Source: Limnoperna fortunei (taxonomy: Eukaryota; Mollusca; Bivalvia; Mytilida; Modiolidae). Taken from it: a stretch of 64,000 nucleotides of DNA. The DNA is taken from NCBI GenBank assembly GCA_944474755.1, contig OX104115.1, positions 61,632,648 through 61,696,647 on the forward strand, in the 5' to 3' direction. The position numbers and the translations under genes are program-made. Shown here in pieces: positions 1-12,300 of this stretch. The notes beneath the pieces are model-generated. The model saw only the letters and a program-made list of their open reading frames with translations. It was not told the origin of the DNA and ran no database searches. Numbering within the stretch: position 1 is the stretch's first letter; each line of letters begins with the position of its first letter.

Positions 1-659
1 TTATGTATCATTAGGATCTATTCTTGGCTCTATATTGTTTTTATTGTTAATTACATATAATACAGGCATTGTAGAAAACCCTTTCGCTGTCGACACTTTT
101 GATGCTGTGAACAAATGTTTGAATTTACGAAAACTGAGATAAATAATGACAAGAAACTGATGGATCGATATAAGCAGAAACCTAGTAATTGAAATAAGTT
201 CTACATATAAAGTTCTTGTTATCTCAAGCACTAATATTTGAATAACGCATACAATTTGAGATGAAACCAGTGCAGATTGATTGACAGTCAAAAGCATCTG
301 GGTGTGTATCTTTCATCTGAAAGATACGGTTCATATAAAAAGTAAGCATAAAAACAGGTAGATGTACTTTGAAAATCAGTAAAAACGCTTGTCAAATATT
401 TACTCCACTTTATTCTACCATTGGTTGATTATGCATGTGATGTAAGGAATGGATGTTTCAAATGCAAAAAAAATAAAATAAAATAAAGACAATAGTTTCA
501 AGTCATTTGAGTTTGATCAATTCATATACTTTAAAGTAGATTGTAGATATACACATAATAAAAAAAGGTTTTAAAATATTGCATTAAATGCACAAATAAT
601 AATGTCCGTCTTATATTTATTCACGATAACTTAGGAAAAAAACTTAACTGTGATTCCTC
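1..659. other. AT-rich stretch, nothing recognised
   Basis: A 98-codon minus-strand ORF at 1-297 is open at the window edge and has no recognised domain. No repeats match elsewhere in the window by eye. Confidence 0.4.
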
Positions 660-1624
660 CTAGATGCAGACTGCGAACGTCAGCAAATTCATTTATACCA
701 TCCACTTTGTAACAATCTTTTAATATAAGAAACACACTAGAAAAAATATCTCAATTTTAAACCAGCTGAAGGCTATAATAAAAACTGTCTTATTTGAAAA
801 CAAATTCAGGACATTAAGCATAATGTAATTATTCAACAAATTTGGCTTAACTTTGGACCGCTGTTAAGTACTATCAAATGAAAATCAAGTTCGATTTTCA
901 AGACAATCCAATTTGTAGTATTCGACTTAGGCAAATTCAAGTTTTCTTGTTTAACAGTTCTTAATTTCCAAATGATAGCTTAAAAACGCGTCAAAAAATG
1001 TTGTTAAAACAGATGTAAAGTACTATAAAATGAAAATCAAGTTTAATTTTCATCACAATACCATTTTTTAGGTTTGCTCATTTGAAATTACTTTGATAGG
1101 TCCATGGTCAAGGTAAACTGAGATGGACTGCGTTCATATAGGCTTATTTGTAATTGATTAAAATGTGTTCATAAATAACAAAAACAATGCAACGTGGCGG
1201 GGTATCATTTAATGTCCCATTAAAAGCCCTATTTTTTTATTTTGCTTCTTTCTGGTACGAGTTTGATGCGATCAGTGCTGTTTCGGATTCACCTGTTACA
1301 CCGTGAATAGTTGAATGTGTTTTATTCAAGTGATATATGCTTTATAGGCAACTAAATATTGATTAGATGTAAAAGGGCGGTTACTGATAAATTATATTGT
1401 GTTTGTTAACCTGACAATTCCAAGAAGCCATGAAAGTGCTAGAGAATTAAAGCATGTCCACTTGTATTGAATTTTCATTTAAAATAAAGCACAAAATATA
1501 CACAAAAATGTATTTTTATAACACAAAGAAACATAATACAAAACATCATTTTTAGGATAAATTTTAGATATGGGTTTATTATTTTTTCATTCAATCTCAA
1601 AATACAGACAATCGCTGTATTTAT

Positions 1625-2052
1625 TTACAATGTTAAACGATTGACACCAGACGTATTTTCTGTTGATTTATTACATATTAACGTATTTAGAGTGTCAGTA
1701 TTAAGTTTTTCGTAAGACCGCGTACTTAACAACGCACCATGTTGTACACGTGGCTTTGTATTCGCATTTGACCATCCTTTCTTATAAATTGATATTTCGT
1801 CAGAGCCTAAACTGCTGAACATTTACTTATGAATAATCGCAGTTAGCACGTTTTGCTGTTTCACTAGATTACGTGTGGAATTAGTGGTTGGGACATTTGT
1901 ATATAACCTTCCTCAACCACCACCGGCTTAATTAATTTCTTTAAAGATGTATCGTTAATGCAATCGTTTAATTTTATGTCATTATAAACGTGTGCATCGG
2001 TTTTGCTGCCCTCAACCAATGTGTTATGAGGATGTAGATACAATGTATTCAT
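1625..2052 (-). pseudogene. Decayed cytoplasmic-tail exon of an EGF-receptor-like gene, copy A
   Basis: Two minus-strand frames meet here. The upstream frame (1864-2052) encodes TDAHVYNDIKLND and VEEGYIQMSQPL, and the downstream frame (1625-1822) encodes NANTKPRVQHGALLSTRSYE and ends at a TAA. A frame change between them, not needed in copy B, shows decay. Spaced tyrosine motifs (HVYNDI, EGYIQM, SYEKL) resemble cytoplasmic tails of MEGF/scavenger-type receptors. That family placement rests on the EGF-like exon found upstream on the same strand. Confidence 0.5.
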
Positions 2053-3429
2053 TTCGTTCCTCGTTTTGAATATCCTGCGATTCTGATGGACTAGAGCTGC
2101 TTAGAACGTCCAAATATGTAGAGTTAAATCAATAAAATGATTCGCTTTGAACCTAATTTACATTGTGCAGTGTCTGGCGTTTCTTACACAATATTTAAAT
2201 CTTGCCAAAAACGCCCGTCTGGTACCATTGACAAAATGTTCTCTGCTAAACCGTGCAAACAGTTATCCAGCCGCAAAGTAAAATCCATTATGGGAACGTA
2301 TACAATCAAGTACTTTTGATATTATAAGAAAACTTACAAGCAAACAGATTAAGCATAGTTTCATTCATTGGTATAAAATATATCAATATATAGACATACA
2401 CCTCAATGTCTAATTTGCAATTTAATTTTATGAAATGCTGAGTATAGGTAAAATAAAAAATAAACATCACAATTTCTAAATCACTGCTTTTTGTACAGTA
2501 CTTGCACCCGTAAATGCAACACTTTGACTGATTGATAACTGATTGGTGACGGATTTTGGAACGCTGACGGATCGCTGACTGATTGATGATGAATACATCC
2601 GTCCAAAATTATGAGTCCGTCATTACCTTGGTAACCGTCAGCGATCAGTTCAATCAGTGCGATCCAGAATCCGTCATTTAATTATATGCATAAATCGGTC
2701 AGTTTATTGACGGATATGTATACATTAATAATTTAAAGATAAAACGAATTCTGCGTGATTTGTATATTATATATGCATTTATAATAAAATAAACGCAAGT
2801 ATTCAAAAGAATAGTTAATACAATGTCTCGTTCTTTAAAATTATAAGTAAATATATTTATAGAAAAAACTATTTTCTTTATATTATATAATAAAGCAAAT
2901 TTCTTTAAAACATGACATATTTGCGGGTTGCGCCCTGTAAACCTTAAAAAAACTTTGATTTAAGGCATATCGGTAGCGACGAGGTAAATGTTTTATTTTC
3001 GTAATCCTTTATTGATTCTCTTTTTTTCTTTAAGCGACTCGTGATTTCGGCCTATTTTATTTTCTGCGACCTGTTACATGTATATTTTTTGTCGTATATT
3101 AAGCCGACCCGACTCCCCAAATTAGTAACAGATTTATTTTCATTTAGGAAAGGACGTGGCCTCTTTTTGACATCATTACTAGTTACTTAAATGTATGCCT
3201 GTGAGTTTTTATTTAGTCTACAACATATTTAAATACAATTATTAAACTGTTGTGTATAAACAATGGTTGAACTGTTGAACAAGCATTGTCAATCAAAACA
3301 AATTGTTTACTAACCAAAAAGTTGTATTGTAAAATATTCAGCGATTCTGGTCGCAAGTTTTATTTGACAGGCAATAAAAAAGAAGTTAAAAAGTATCATT
3401 AAAATTACGGTGGATTGTTTCATTTATTT

Positions 3430-3620
3430 CATGGCGTCCACTTTTTATTGAGGTAGGGTGGGAGGAAGCCGGAGTACACGGGTTAAAACGGACAAGTCAA
3501 TACAGTTGGAGTCGGGCACACCCTATCTGCAGTCGTTCTAAAATCCGCAACATTTTTATAGGCATGTAATAACTAGTAGATGACTCACCAATCAGCCACT
3601 TAGGCGCTAATAACGACTAG
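3430..3620 (-). mobile_element. Degenerate SINE of the same family
   Basis: The core (ggaggaagccggagtacacg on the + strand) and parts of the head are recognisable; the ends are blurred. Confidence 0.6.
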
Positions 3621-3756
3621 TAATTTTTTTATTATCATTAATTTCCTAGGTCTATGAAGATCGGTTTGAACATTGTTATTACAGTCATATCGATAAAACA
3701 GAACCTTTTCAAAACGTACCCTTTAAAGAATTGTCATTCAATTTGAATAACTTATT

Positions 3757-3787
3757 TCATTGATTGATTGATTTATTGATTGATTGG
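3757..3787 (+). repeat. (TTGA)n microsatellite
   Basis: About seven units of ttga/attg with one interruption. Confidence 0.7.
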
Positions 3788-3857
3788 ATGCTTGCGTTTC
3801 TTTCAGCGAGGGTGTTCAGCTTTATTCATGACGAGAATAAGTTAAATATCAATTAGA

Positions 3858-4098
3858 TTTGTTTGTTTGTCTGTTTGTTTAAATATTGTTTAACGCTACT
3901 TTCAGCAATTTTTATTGGAGGAGGAAGCCGGAGTACCAAGAGAAAACCCCGGTCCTTCGGTAGGAAAAGTGGCAATCCTTGTCAATTAAAACGAGTGCAC
4001 CCTGCCCGCCTTGAGACTCGAACCCGCAACATCAGTGTAGACAGAAAACGTGATCAATAGAAGACTACCATAACCACTCGGCTACCGAAGCCCCCTCA
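3858..4098 (-). mobile_element. tRNA-derived SINE with TSD
   Basis: Flanked by ATCAATTAGA at 3848-3857 and 4099-4108. The minus strand reads from gggggcttcggtagccgagt through the core to ttgctgaaagtagcgttaaa. Confidence 0.8.
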
Positions 4099-4699
4099 AT
4101 CAATTAGAGAAAGATGGAAAAAAGGGCAAAAATTTTGAATTCAACTGAAAAAATAAGTGGTATCGGTATGGGCGGAAATTTTTAAGCCTTCCCCTTTTCG
4201 AAATCTACAAAAGAGATCTTTAGCGTGCAAGTACTCTCTAAACACGTCACTATGGTTCGCGGCAATTCTATTATGTCCTGAACCACCCCCTCCCAAAAAA
4301 ACGTGATGCCTAGTAACTAATTTCAAACACTTCCAAATTTAAAGGAAACCATTTATACTTATATATCATTAAATATCGAATGACTATAACAGACATCGTA
4401 AAATAAACAAATTGTTACGGCTAAAATGCGAAAGCAGAATTGATTTTAAAATTATGCTTACATGTTTGCGTCTTTAACTCGTAAGCTTCTATATACAAAC
4501 GCGTTTATTCTTTATTTGACATTAAATTCTGTGTAAATTCATGTGACACAATTAGATAGTGAATAAATATATAAATAGATGCATTCGCTTTTGTCGTAAA
4601 TCTTTCTCGGTATTATACGCCGGAATTCTTAGGAATTGTGGCACTGAAAGAAAACTGATCAAATCACGACAAATGATCTTTTTACGCTTTTATAATAAA

Positions 4700-4875
4700 A
4701 AATCTCGACCGCCGTGGTTAAGGTAGCAGTAATCTAGTATTGATCACCGAGTTGTCTGTTCGACCCTTACAGCGAAAGGGTGTGTTCGACTCATCCCTAA
4801 ATTTGGAAAGAGAACCAGTTTTCCTGTCGAAGGTCTGCTGTTTCGTTGGGTACTGCAGCTCTTCCTTATAAACAC
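4700..4875 (+). mobile_element. Degenerate SINE of the same family
   Basis: Head ccgtggttaaggtagcagta, middle gggtgtgttcgactcatccc and core ttgggtactgcagctcttcc are still legible, with many changes. Confidence 0.6.
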
Positions 4876-5009
4876 TCGACGCCATATTAAATAGACTAAT
4901 ATAATGTTTGAAAATAGTGTTAAACTAACTTCAATCATGCATACAAATAATTCTAACGCGAAAGAGCGACGTGAAAAAAATGTTACTATTCCGCCTTCGT
5001 CTTTCTCGC

Positions 5010-5415
5010 TTTTTCCGGTTAAAAAAATACGAGATGTACGCCTTGTCACTCGAGGTCAAATATTTTTTGAATTCATTGTGTGTGTGTTTTTTTCCATTTC
5101 TTTTTTTATATATAAAATTGCACTATGATGTTTATATGCCGTCACAGATCGATAGTTATATATTGGGGGAATTTCCATTTATGATTTATAACTTTAGACT
5201 CGACTTTTTCCGCTTTAAAAAAATCGAAGACAAATGTGAGACGTACGCCTTGGCAAGCGAGGTCAATTTGTTTTGAGTCATTGTTTGCGTGTTTTTTTTT
5301 AAATTATTTTGTTAATAAAATGACACTATGTGATGCTTATATTTCGTCACAGATGCATATATAACTAGTAAAAGATTGGGCGAATTTCCATTCGTATTAT
5401 TTATAACTTTAGACC
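5010..5415 (+). repeat. Tandem duplication, about 196-bp unit, two copies
   Basis: Unit 1 (about 5010-5205) and unit 2 (about 5206-5412) share ttttccg-ttaaaaaaat, gtacgccttg, gcactatga-like, cgtcacagat, gggcgaatttccatt and tttataactttagac in order. Confidence 0.65.
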
Positions 5416-5649
5416 TGTTTTAGCCTTATTATTAGGTTAAACGAGCCATAAATGAGGACATAACAGTTGACATTGGTATACTTCTATTATTTGCGAGTGA
5501 AACGAATTTTCACATTTTGAAATTTTGATTTCACTAACCGAAAGTAGAATGGACGGATTGAAGCGATCAGTCCAAATCGATCCGCTGACGCTGACTAATC
5601 GCTGACGGATTGATAAAAGTGTTGCGTTTTCAATCTCAAGTACTGTATA

Positions 5650-7340
5650 TGCTCGTAAAATGCTAGCCAGCAAGCTAACTAAATAATGGTAAACCAATAC
5701 ACGCATTTGTTGTTTCCATTCATTTTAAGGTATGCTAGCAAAAGCAAAAAACCTAGTTAATCGGTTTCAAATGCTAGTTTGCACAAGCAAATAATTCGTA
5801 GTAGCTAGTCCTGTTATCCATCAGTTGTAGTTACATTCTACGGTTTATAACATTTTCTGACAGTTATCCCAAGTTCAATTTGTTGAGAATGCAGTCTCAC
5901 AAAAGTTAAAGTTAATTCGAATCAAAAGTATCGGGACGTATGATGCCACTACGCAAGGCCTGTTACATGGTAAAGTATATTCTTGTTTACTCTGAACTGA
6001 ACATGTCTTATAAGAATATATATGACAAATATTTTTGTAAGTTCTAACGTTATGTGTGCACAATGTAAAATATATCAAAACTCAATAGTGCAAACATTAA
6101 TATGTTTTATTTTCTCGATTCATGTCAATTTTAAGAATGTAATTTCGATTTTAAGTTGTTTGATTGGTAATGTTCACAGACTTGACTGAGTATTGAATTA
6201 GTTTAAATTGATAACGACCTTATAGTTTTTAACAGTGTATACTAACAACTGATATTATAATGGCTAGCATTTCTACTTATATCAAATGTCTAATAAGGTA
6301 GAATAAGGAATATATACTGAAAACTGAACAATCGCAGTGTGTCCTGTTATCTGAGGGATGTTTTAACCACACTTATATTGAAATTAGACGTCACATTAAG
6401 ATAGAAATTGATCATTAAATTGTGTGTGTTTTTAGTTTAGATTGTAAAACGTTAAATATAAAATCTTAAAAAGTAAATATTTCAAAAGAAAACTTTTTGG
6501 TACGATTTTATAATCAGTAGATTTCTTTTCTGTCTTCTCAACTGGCTCTGTAGAATACCATCGAATTCCATCCAAAGATTAAAGTATTTAATGTTTTCTT
6601 TATTTTCTATTATATTTTGAGGAATTGCCACATATATAATAATTATTAAGTTGATGTGTTCAATGCCAAATTTGTATTATTCTTATTTTCTGGTCGTTTA
6701 AATTGTCGACTGACGATTGCGATTTTATCCTTCTGAGACTTTCACAACTGAAAATTTTAGTAAACAGTGCAGTGCCAGGATTTGTTGCCTTAACAAACAT
6801 AATAAATAAAAGCTATACTATATTTATATGTTCTGTAGGAGTTTACATCCACTTGAGAACTTAGTTTCACTATGATTTGAAAACTTTATAGAATAAATTC
6901 ATTGTCATTAGTTTCTTGTTAATCGAATTGCTAACTGAAATTTTTGATTTCTAAAACAAAGCCTTCCATTCAAACACAACCTTTTACATGAACACACCTG
7001 TAATGAAAATAAAATTCCAGCATAAGCAGGTTATTTAAGCTAAAGTTGTGGTTATTTATAGAATTCTGTCAATCTAAATATTGCTCACTGTAACGTTGTG
7101 AATATTGTGCGTAGGCAAAATGCTCATACAAGATAACTATAAAGTTAATTTTACCTTATATAATAATCTGTGAATCTGAGTGGCTAAAGCATGTGTATTT
7201 TTAATGTTTTAATGCATTTCATTCGGTGTAATTAAAAAGATATATCATGTTGGGAGGGGTATTTTGAAAAATATCCGATCCGTCCTATACAAAATATATC
7301 TGCTCAAAATATACTGGTTTGATGTTTGTAAGGTTTCCAG
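5650..7340. other. AT-rich, copy-A-specific, nothing recognised
   Basis: Not present in copy B. No ORF with recognisable content and no clear inverted ends were seen. Confidence 0.4.
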
Positions 7341-7559
7341 TGCACTCATGGCTTTTATTTAGTTCGGGTATTTCATTTTCTTAGGGTTTTTTTTTGGTTT
7401 TTGATTCATGTTGTTTATGTTTGTCTAAATACAGATTCTTAATAGTTCCTTGAATTTGTACTGTTTTTTGTGTTTCTATACTATTTTATTTATTTAAAGT
7501 CCATTATTTGTTGTTGATAAATGTATCCTTATTAAATAGTGGTTTAAATGTTTTATGTG

Positions 7560-7760
7560 CTTATATTTAATATTCAATATTTATTATTTCTATACCTTTC
7601 AAAATGTCCACATCGACATTTTATTAATGCATCTTCTCCCGTATAGGCCTTTACCACATCGTAGACATTTTGCTCCATTTGAAATAAAGCCTTCCTTGCA
7701 CGCTGAAATTGATTGGCGAATTCAAATTGTAGTCTTTCCTATCAGGCAGAACATTTAAAA
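7560..7760 (-). pseudogene. Decayed EGF-like exon, copy A
   Basis: The minus strand reads ISACKEGFISNGAKCLRCGK then GLYGRRCINK, an EGF/MEGF-type cysteine pattern. Compared with copy B there is an inserted base after INK, which destroys the final cysteines. It lies upstream, on the same strand, of the tail exon at 1.6-2.05 kb; the 5.4 kb between them is copy-A-specific. Confidence 0.55.
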
Positions 7761-7879
7761 ATTGAATCTTGTGATTATATTGTTAACTAATATCCGATAA
7801 AGATAAAAGCAAACTAAATTGAACTCTGTGATATTTACAGTTTTCGTATGTATTTATCATTATCACAATTTTGGTCTCA

Positions 7880-8430
7880 ACAACATACAATAAGGACTTT
7901 CTACTAAACTCTACGACAAACGTAATTTCATCTTTCCACTCGTCAACTTTCCCGTCATGTGCAGCAACATTCCATTCGCTCTAGTGTATATAGTTTACGT
8001 TTCTCAGCTAATACGTTACTCCAGAGCTTGCTGGGAAAAACCACGATTTCCTAGATCGAGCTCTTTTATTAAAGCGTAAACTGCAGATTCAGGGTTTGTT
8101 GCTCAAATGTTATTGTCTTAATTCAAACAAATTTTGCGGACGACATCATATCTGTCTCTAAAATTAATACAGATGTAGGTTAGTCGTTTAGATTGTGTAG
8201 TATCTTCCTTTACCGGACTTTACTTACCCTGGATTGACTACCAACGACACGACGGGTTGTTGCAACAGGCAGGAACCGCTTACTCTTTCCGAGCACCTGG
8301 TTTTAATATTTGTTTCCTCAAAGATCCTACCGCATGTTTATGTGTGTATATTGTTTTGTTCTGTGTTTAATGTTGTGTGTCCTTTGGCTTCGTGTTAGTA
8401 TTTTGGACTTTGAATTTGTATTTTTTCGCT
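7880..8430 (+). pseudogene. Old RT relic inside duplication copy A
   Basis: Degenerate frames such as LYDKRNFIFPLVNFPVMCSN and [11 protein letters not shown] match the same RT family. The same relic occurs at the matching place in copy B (51,500-51,990), so it inserted before the duplication. Confidence 0.55.
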
Positions 8431-9504
8431 CAATTATAGATGTATGTTTAATATTTTGTAAAATCTTTAGAGTGTTAGTAATTATTTATTTATTATATTT
8501 TATAATTAGCCATGAAATCTAATTATTTTGAATTTTTGACTTGTAATACAATTATGTAGCAAGACATTAAGTAATTTTGTAACATTAATGAAGATTTTTT
8601 CTGTTGTCTTTTTCAAGAAAAAACAAGAGAAGATAAGTATTTATGTAACCAATGTTGTCTAACAAGCTCCGACGTAATTTAGTCAACATTTTACCCACTA
8701 AACGATAGCCCGAGCTTCGAATATCATCTTTTTGTTTGATTGTTCATTCGTCCATCCAATCATCCCACCTCAGGTTTACATTTGCGTTTGAAGTTTTTTT
8801 TATAAAGATGACTGCACATCTTTATGTACATTAACTTGATTCCCAGTAACAACATGATGAGATCTCTTTGGCAATTATTCAATCAATAAATATAATAAAA
8901 TATGATTTCAGTAACACAACAGGCATAACCATTGTACACTTTAACTGTGAATGTGAAACGTACACAGTTAAAATATTGAACTCGTTTAGCAACGCTTCGA
9001 GTAAAGTTTTTTGACTGCAAACTTTTGTTATATAACGTTTGTATGATACAAAGGTTTTGGGATTATTGGAATCATTGCAGAGAAATTGCAAAACATAAAG
9101 TTGATTTCAATGGTATCGCCCAAGAGGAATGTATAAAGTTTTATTGAAAAGTCATATTAACTTTTTCCCAAATCCGTCCAACAAACCTATATGTCTTTAT
9201 AGTCGTTGTTAATGTATGTATTGCTCAAGTTTACATTGTTGCTGGTATAAAAATGGCAAGTGAATGTTAGTTTTGCATTTATGTTAAGAAAGTACATTTT
9301 GTTCACGGATTATGCATACTGCTCTTAATCGAAATGTGCAGTTAATGCTAATTTGGTTTGTTGTAAATTAAAATGGAGTTCGTTTGTACTTGTAATTCCT
9401 AAAGGAGAACGTTTTTAATGTCACGGCGAATTACTTATTTAAGAAATGCTGAATTGGACCACACATATATAAATTAGCGTTTGCTAGGGATATGTGGGCA
9501 TAAA

Positions 9505-10700
9505 GGGCGACACCGTGGTAGGATTAGTATATATTTGCGCCTCCATGAATTATTTAGATTTTATTTCTAAAGACAAAAATATATACATTTATTAACAACT
9601 TAACCTATTACTTGTCTTCCATTAAAGACACAAAGTTGATTGCGACGTTGCTAAAATATGTGAACAATCCTGCTATGGCGTCGTCGTAAAGAGTGTTGAT
9701 CGTTTATGACGTTGTTTATGAGTATGTTTGCGTTTTACTACAGGTGTGGACTCGTCAGATCAGAAATGACATTTATACTGTGAGAGGTTTGCCATTACGT
9801 GGACGACAGGTCAGATTTTATAATCAAATATATTAACAAGCAAAGATCATAATACAAATTCATAATTTGTGAAATAATAATTTAAAAAATATAAATATGA
9901 AATACATACGACAAAAACTTAAACAACTTTAGAAATGTTTGTAGAGTTTATTGAACTTATTTAATTAGTGCATTCATAGCTTTTGATAAAACCTCCTCGT
10001 ATAAAGCGTCAATTCCAAATTTCTGCACATTGTAAAACTATCAATTTACTTATGATAAATATACATATATATGTGGCGTGCCATGAGCGTGGCATTCAAA
10101 CGCTAACTATGATCCGCGACAGGTTTTCTGTATCAATAACCCGATAGTCCTTCATCGAGAGTGCATTCAGTGTTAAATCAAACCGCCAGGTCTGGTGACA
10201 TATCATCTCACATTTTTCAAAAACATATTCAATGCGGAAACAAATGGGATTGTTTCCTTTTAACAAGCACAATGATTCAATGATTCAATGCAAAGAAGAC
10301 TTTTTTATTCAATAAAAATATATACCCTTTAAAGTCTTTGTATAAGTACAGAGCTATTTGTCAACAATAGCCCTCGATTTAAAACAAACATCGCCGCGAA
10401 AAAAAATTGCGGGAGTAAAATAGCTAGTCTGATATGATGTGCCTAAAACGTTTTGTGTTCTCAGCGGTAATAAAACGAATATATACACTTAATCAACGTT
10501 ATAAACGAGCAACGCTTTTTATAGCGACTTCATAGTATGCTCTTTACATATTTTAACAACTTAACAATCAACTTTGTGTCCTAAATGGCCGACAATTCTT
10601 ACGTTGTTACAATTACGTTGTTGATAGAAGTTTATAAATGCCCTATTAGGATCGAAATATTTCATGGGGGCACGAATATATACTGATTTTATCACGGGTT
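9505..10700. mobile_element. Element with long imperfect inverted ends (about 200 bp each)
   Basis: The left arm (about 9508-9730) and right arm (about 10480-10697) are inverse copies: ccgtggtaggattagtatat pairs with atatatactgattttatcacgg, and gacacaaagttgattg with caatcaactttgtgtc. No ORF lies between. It is inside copy-A-specific sequence. Confidence 0.6.
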
Positions 10701-11104
10701 GGTCCTTTCTGTCCATGTTTTAATAAAGGTTCTAACCGTGGTAAAATCATTAAATATTCCTGCCGCAATTATTTCTTAAATTAAATCCCACAACCTGCCA
10801 CATAAGAAACAGTTCTTTTAATTTGCCTTTTTTAGTTTATTTGTTTTGAATAATGCTTCGTACTTTTCTTGTATATGTTGTTAAAATACAAATTTAGCCA
10901 TCGTGATGCTAGCTTTGTCTATTGGATTTAAATTGCTTTTTGGATTTTGTTTCTGTAAAGGTGATTTCTTTTTCAGAAAGCTCAGTTTATCATGTCATGA
11001 ACAAGCATTATTCAAAAATATTTGTGAAGATCCGTATATTAGAAAAGATGTATAGCTATACCAATATTCAGGCAGTACACAAAGAAAACTGGATGTTTGA
11101 CACG

Positions 11105-11215
11105 AAAACAACAAATCGTTGTCAATTGTGATTGGAGCCGAGCACACCAGTCACGCTGGTGATCAACAGAAGATGACAATCAGCCATCGAGGCCTCGACA
11201 ACCTACTTAAGTAAG
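11105..11215 (-). mobile_element. SINE head fragment
   Basis: The inverse reads gtcgaggcctcgatggctga, the box A region, and the following middle part. The core and tail are missing. Confidence 0.5.
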
Positions 11216-12199
11216 TCATCAAACTTTATGGTATCCTAAATATTCATTATATACTATATTTTTATCGCGTTTAAGAATAAAAACAAATCCTGTTGTAAAA
11301 GAAAGGTCAAAGACAGTGGATCTATTGTTTCTCAATTCAATATTAGTAATCACGTACTATTTCAATCTATTTTATAACACTCTGTGGGAGGCAAACACTA
11401 TCGATCGATACCTCTGTTTACCTAAGCCGGTATTAGCAGCAGATTATTTACAAAATATCAAGGAAGCCGACCAAACAAAACGAACCAACAGAAAGTGAGA
11501 AACCAATAACCCCCAAAAACCACGAGTGTAGTCAGGTGATATGAACGTGTTAGGAGTAACTGCCTCTAATTAGACAAATTCAAATCCAGCTAGCTATAGG
11601 GTTATGCTGTTTCTTATCTGTTAGCTAGTGTGCGAGTATCAGCAACTGTAAGTAATACAATATTGTGATTTTGTAAGTATCTTTACATGATCAAGCCATA
11701 TTGTGGGTTTCTCTGACTTCTACTTCTTTTTACCGACAGTCAAATTTCAGCCATCCGTATCCTTTCCCGTTTAATTTTTTTCAGCGATAGTAGCGCAGTT
11801 TCCGGGCAGTAATACCGACTAAAATACTGAATTCAACTCGTGTATATAATACCACATTTTTAGTCAGTTTTTTTCTTTTTTTTTCTCGACCTTGATTTAT
11901 GTATTATATTTTTTATTAATTCCAGGGTACAAGTTAACGAAATCATTAGTTTATTTCCTAAATCCTTCAAATTGTATTGAAATAGTTTTATTCATTTGCA
12001 ATTCTGTTTTTGAAGCAATTAGAGGTTTAGAAAGAGGTTTCATAATTATTATCGGCAGCAGTACTTTCAACGGACATCACTTGGACGAATACACAATATA
12101 CACACTTTTCTCCGTAAAAGTAATGTAATTAACTTACAGCAATGTTCCACGTCCGCAATAAAGTGTCCATGAATGGAAAGTATACTACTCCAACAGAAA

Positions 12200-12300
12200 T
12201 GTAGACTTGGGACGATGCAAATGCGCGTTTTCACATTGAGGGTGCACTCAAATCCCTCCAGATTAGCTACCTTAACCACTATTCCATCGAGGCCGTATTA
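12200..12300 (-). mobile_element. SINE head fragment shared by both duplications (copy A)
   Basis: The inverse reads cggcctcgatggaatagtgg then ttaaggtag. The same fragment is at 52,490-52,560 in copy B, so it predates the duplication. Confidence 0.5.

Larger units (their letters stand above)
2496..5645. mobile_element. TA-flanked inverted-repeat element (about 3.15 kb)
   Basis: Ends are CAGTACTTGC and its inverse CAAGTACTG, with a further matched block (GCAACACTTT and AAAGTGTTGC) about 30 bp in; TA flanks both sides. Near the ends are repeats built on CTGACGGATTGAT. No transposase is visible, so it is non-autonomous. It holds SINE copies at 3.86-4.1 kb and 4.7-4.87 kb. It sits in the block of copy A that copy B lacks. 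Confidence 0.6.

Noticed and set aside
4971..5276. Overlapping 74- and 101-codon ORFs at 4.9-5.28 kb
   Set aside because: They lie in the 196-bp tandem duplication within a non-coding element and have chance AT-rich composition.
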